14,420 bases of DNA from Vulcanococcus sp. SFB_649D_100_25 (GTDB taxonomy: Bacteria; Cyanobacteriota; Cyanobacteriia; PCC-6307; Cyanobiaceae). The translations under genes were made by a program, and so were the position numbers. This document shows, one piece after another, positions 13,180 through 14,420 of the stretch; position 1 is the stretch's first letter, and the number at the start of each line of letters is the position of its first letter. Location: assembly GCA_030833825.1 (NCBI GenBank), contig JAURGL010000035.1, positions 1-14,420 on the forward strand, in the 5' to 3' direction. A model generated the notes under the pieces. It did not search any database and had not been told where the DNA came from. It was given only the letters and a program-made list of their open reading frames with translations.

Positions 13180-13461
13180 ATGAAACGGCTCGATCTCTTC
13201 ATCAGCGAGCGGGAGCTGCCGCAGATCGTCAAAGCGATCGAGGCCGCCGGGGCACCCGGTTACAGCGTGATGAAACACGTCACCGGCAAGGGCCCCCATG
13301 GATCGGTATCGGAGTCGATGGACTTCAGCGGGCTTGGGGCGAACGCCCATGTAATCGTTTTCTGCGAGCCGGAGGTCCTGGAGGGACTGCGCGAGGGACT
13401 GAAACCCCTCCTCAGCTACTTCGGTGGCATGGCGTACGTCTCCGAGGCAGAACCCCTGTAG
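13180..13461 (+). CDS. sbtB: SbtB-like PII-family regulator of SbtA
   Basis: SbtB is a small trimeric PII-like protein that binds adenine nucleotides (AMP, cAMP, c-di-AMP in studied cases) and plugs SbtA from the cytoplasm. This 93-residue protein shows the ferredoxin-like order: strand KRLDLFIS, helix ELPQIVKAIEAAG, strand GYSVMKHV, a T-loop at about 35-53 (TGKGPHGSVSESMDFSG), strand ANAHVIVFC, helix EVLEGLREGLKPLLSYFG, strand GMAYVSEAE. It stops there, without the C-terminal cysteine motif (CGPEGC) of beta-cyanobacterial SbtB. The T-loop has no arginine, whereas the Synechocystis loop has ones that contact nucleotide phosphate, so the ligand may differ. The ATG follows the sbtA stop by four bases, so the pair is surely one operon. 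Confidence 0.85.
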   Translation: MKRLDLFISERELPQIVKAIEAAGAPGYSVMKHVTGKGPHGSVSESMDFSGLGANAHVIVFCEPEVLEGLREGLKPLLSYFGGMAYVSEAEPL

Positions 13462-13666
13462 GGACAAGCCCCGCGGCGAGCGCCCGAGAACGATCAGGGA
13501 ACACGAACAGAAGCATCTCCAAAGTTTTGTGATGCACTGATCAGCCGGACTTATCAGACAGTGCGCAGACGGTGATCGTCACAACAGCGCAAATGTCTTG
13601 ACTTACGGATCACCGGCCGACCATGGTTGCAAGCGAACATTCCACCCCCTCCTCCAGGAGCAGGTA
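13462..13666 (+). promoter_or_regulatory. Promoter/operator region of the carboxysome operon
   Basis: This 205-base gap precedes csoS1 and should hold the main cso-rbc promoter. Near the middle, GCACTG (13534-13539) and CAGTGC (13559-13564) form a perfect inverted repeat that encloses a direct repeat, CTGATCAG (13537-13544) and CTTATCAG (13550-13557). A second inverted repeat, GTGA-TCG-TCAC, lies at 13572-13582. TTGTGA (13527-13532) and TATCAG (13552-13557) could be -35 and -10 boxes 19 bases apart, with the operator on top. LysR-type CbbR/CcmR regulators are the obvious candidates for such sites. No convincing terminator for sbtB is seen. Confidence 0.45.
13656..13660 (+). promoter_or_regulatory. 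Ribosome binding site of csoS1
   Basis: AGGAG lies six bases before the ATG at 13667. It fixes that start and excludes the longer in-frame reading from TTG 13598. Confidence 0.85.
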
Positions 13667-13981
13667 ATGGCAAACGAAACCATGGGCATCGCCCTCGGCA
13701 TGATCGAGACCCGGGGTCTGGTCCCCGCGATCGAAGCCGCTGACGCCATGACCAAGGCAGCCGAAGTGCGCCTGGTCGGTCGCGAATTCGTGGGCGGCGG
13801 TTACGTGACCGTTCTCGTCCGCGGCGAAACCGGTGCTGTGAACGCAGCCGTTCGCGCTGGCGCTGATGCTTGCGAGCGCGTGGGCGATGGCCTGGTTGCC
13901 GCCCACATCATTGCCCGCCCCCACCGTGAAGTGGAGCCTGCTCTCAACAGCAGCGCCGGCTTCGTTGGTTCGAAGGACTGA
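13667..13981 (+). CDS. csoS1: Major alpha-carboxysome hexameric shell protein CsoS1
   Basis: CsoS1 is the main single-domain BMC protein of the alpha-carboxysome shell; its hexamers tile the facets and their central pores are thought to pass bicarbonate and sugar phosphates. The 104-residue protein is complete: MGIALGMIETRGLVPAIEAADAM at the N-terminus, AAEVRLVGREFVGGGYVTVLV with the pore loop FVGGGY, and GLVAAHIIARPHREVE near the end. Only one copy is seen here, directly before rbcL, which is the arrangement of marine Synechococcus and Prochlorococcus rather than the chemoautotroph operon, where several csoS1 genes lie at the far end. It has a strong ribosome binding site. It should be co-transcribed with rbcL, 71 bases downstream, and expressed at a high level. 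Confidence 0.97.
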   Translation: MANETMGIALGMIETRGLVPAIEAADAMTKAAEVRLVGREFVGGGYVTVLVRGETGAVNAAVRAGADACERVGDGLVAAHIIARPHREVEPALNSSAGFVGSKD

Positions 13982-13988
13982 GGTCTGA

Positions 13989-14009
13989 AACGCGCCCCTG
14001 AGGGCCGTT
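13989..14009 (+). ncRNA. Intercistronic hairpin between csoS1 and rbcL
   Basis: AACG (13989-13992), an unpaired C, and GCCC (13994-13997) pair with GGGC (14002-14005) and CGTT (14006-14009) around the tetraloop CTGA. The eight-pair stem begins 8 bases after the csoS1 stop and has no T-run close behind, so it is not a classic terminator. It could protect the 3' end of a processed csoS1 message or mark a cleavage site that sets the csoS1 to rbcL ratio. Confidence 0.5.
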
Positions 14010-14052
14010 CCATCCTCTGACTTATTTCCCTCGACCCACCCGGAGATTCTCC

Positions 14053-14420
14053 ATGGCTAAGAAGTACGACGCTGGGGTTAAGGAGTACCGCGACACGTAT
14101 TGGACTCCTGATTACGTTCCCCTCGATTCCGACCTGCTGGCTTGCTTCAAGTGCACCGGCCAGGAAGGCGTTCCCCGCGAGGAAGTGGCCGCTGCTGTGG
14201 CTGCTGAGTCCTCCACCGGCACCTGGTCCACTGTGTGGTCCGAGCTCCTCACCGACCTCGACTTCTACAAGGGCCGCTGCTACCGCATCGAAGACGTTCC
14301 TGGCGACAAGGAATCCTTCTATGCATTCATCGCCTATCCCCTCGACCTGTTCGAGGAAGGCTCCATCACCAACGTTCTGACCTCCCTGGTCGGCAACGTG
14401 TTCGGCTTCAAGGCCCTGCG
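14053..14420 (+). CDS. rbcL: RuBisCO large subunit, form IA-like (3' end outside the window)
   Basis: RbcL is the catalytic subunit that carboxylates ribulose bisphosphate inside the carboxysome. The first 122 codons are present, plus two bases of the next. The start MAKKYDAGVKEYRDTYWTPDY is followed by DLLACFKCTGQEGVPREEVAAAVA, ESSTGTWSTVWSELLTDLDFYKGRCY and YPLDLFEEGSITNVLTSLVGNVFGF, all N-terminal domain sequence. The alpha-type opening (KKYDAGVKEYR) and the csoS1 gene just upstream place it in the form IA group shared with proteobacterial carboxysomes. CGGAGA (14041-14046) is a good ribosome binding site seven bases before the ATG. The catalytic lysines lie in the missing part. rbcS and csoS2 would be expected next. 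Confidence 0.97.
   Translation, partial: MAKKYDAGVKEYRDTYWTPDYVPLDSDLLACFKCTGQEGVPREEVAAAVAAESSTGTWSTVWSELLTDLDFYKGRCYRIEDVPGDKESFYAFIAYPLDLFEEGSITNVLTSLVGNVFGFKAL

Noticed and set aside
12210..13232. 340-codon minus-strand frame opposite sbtA
   Set aside because: It is the antisense shadow of sbtA, very Gln/His/Gly rich, while the + strand frame is a clear membrane transporter.
13462..13500. GC-rich hairpin after sbtB as a rho-independent terminator
   Set aside because: GGCG/CGCC around 13475-13484 leaves only a two-base loop and no T-run follows.
13598..13626. TTGACT at 13598-13603 as a -35 box for csoS1
   Set aside because: It matches five of six consensus bases, but the sequence 16-18 bases downstream (around CCATGG) is a poor -10, and it would leave a very short leader.
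13598..13666. Extended start for csoS1 at TTG 13598
   Set aside because: The extra 23 residues do not resemble BMC proteins, and AGGAG at 13656-13660 places the start at ATG 13667.
1..14420. Mobile elements, CRISPR arrays, tRNA or rRNA genes
   Set aside because: I read both strands and saw no transposase or integrase frames, regularly spaced repeats, or recognisable RNA-gene sequences.

Overview
The window is a GC-rich piece of chromosome from an alpha-cyanobacterium, most likely a Synechococcus/Cyanobium-type picocyanobacterium. The evidence is a CsoS1 shell gene followed directly by a form IA-like rbcL (the alpha-carboxysome operon head), a separate CsoS1D tandem shell protein, a cyanobacterial NDH-1 CO2-uptake module, and a group 2 sigma factor. 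No mobile element, CRISPR array, rRNA or tRNA was found. Gene packing is very tight: several genes overlap or are 1-10 bases apart.

Layout. Bases 1-2064 (+ strand) carry the end of a sigma-70 family factor and bioA (biotin synthesis). Bases 2066-7158 (- strand) form a four-gene operon, transcribed ndhF - ndhD - cupA - cupS, whose order, lengths and fasciclin-fold last gene match the inducible NDH-1MS (NDH-1_3) CO2-hydrating complex better than the NDH-1_4 type usually quoted for marine Synechococcus. Bases 7244-9094 (- strand) encode a KimA-like K+ symporter of the APC superfamily with its cytoplasmic C-terminal domain. Bases 9180-10386 hold three small genes I do not recognise. Then come csoS1D (+, 10585-11376), the house-cleaning NTP pyrophosphatase rdgB (-, 11379-11975), a divergent SbtA/SbtB pair (+, 12180-13461), and the start of the carboxysome operon: csoS1 (13667-13981) and the first 122 codons of rbcL (14053-14420, cut by the window edge).

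How it fits together. Most of the window is a CO2-concentrating-mechanism island. NDH-1MS turns CO2 into bicarbonate at the thylakoid, SbtA probably imports bicarbonate with Na+ and is controlled by the PII-like SbtB, and CsoS1, CsoS1D and RbcL belong to the carboxysome that consumes the bicarbonate. The KimA-like transporter is the unexpected member. KimA and characterised SbtB proteins are both known c-di-AMP targets, so a link between K+ and inorganic-carbon control is a reasonable hypothesis, not something the sequence proves.

The regulatory layer is visible as inverted repeats: in the sbtA leader, upstream of csoS1, around a candidate csoS1D promoter, and as a hairpin between csoS1 and rbcL. 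Several genes in the middle of the window have no ATG start. The most uncertain points are those starts, the NDH-1_3 versus NDH-1_4 assignment, and the function of the three small genes.
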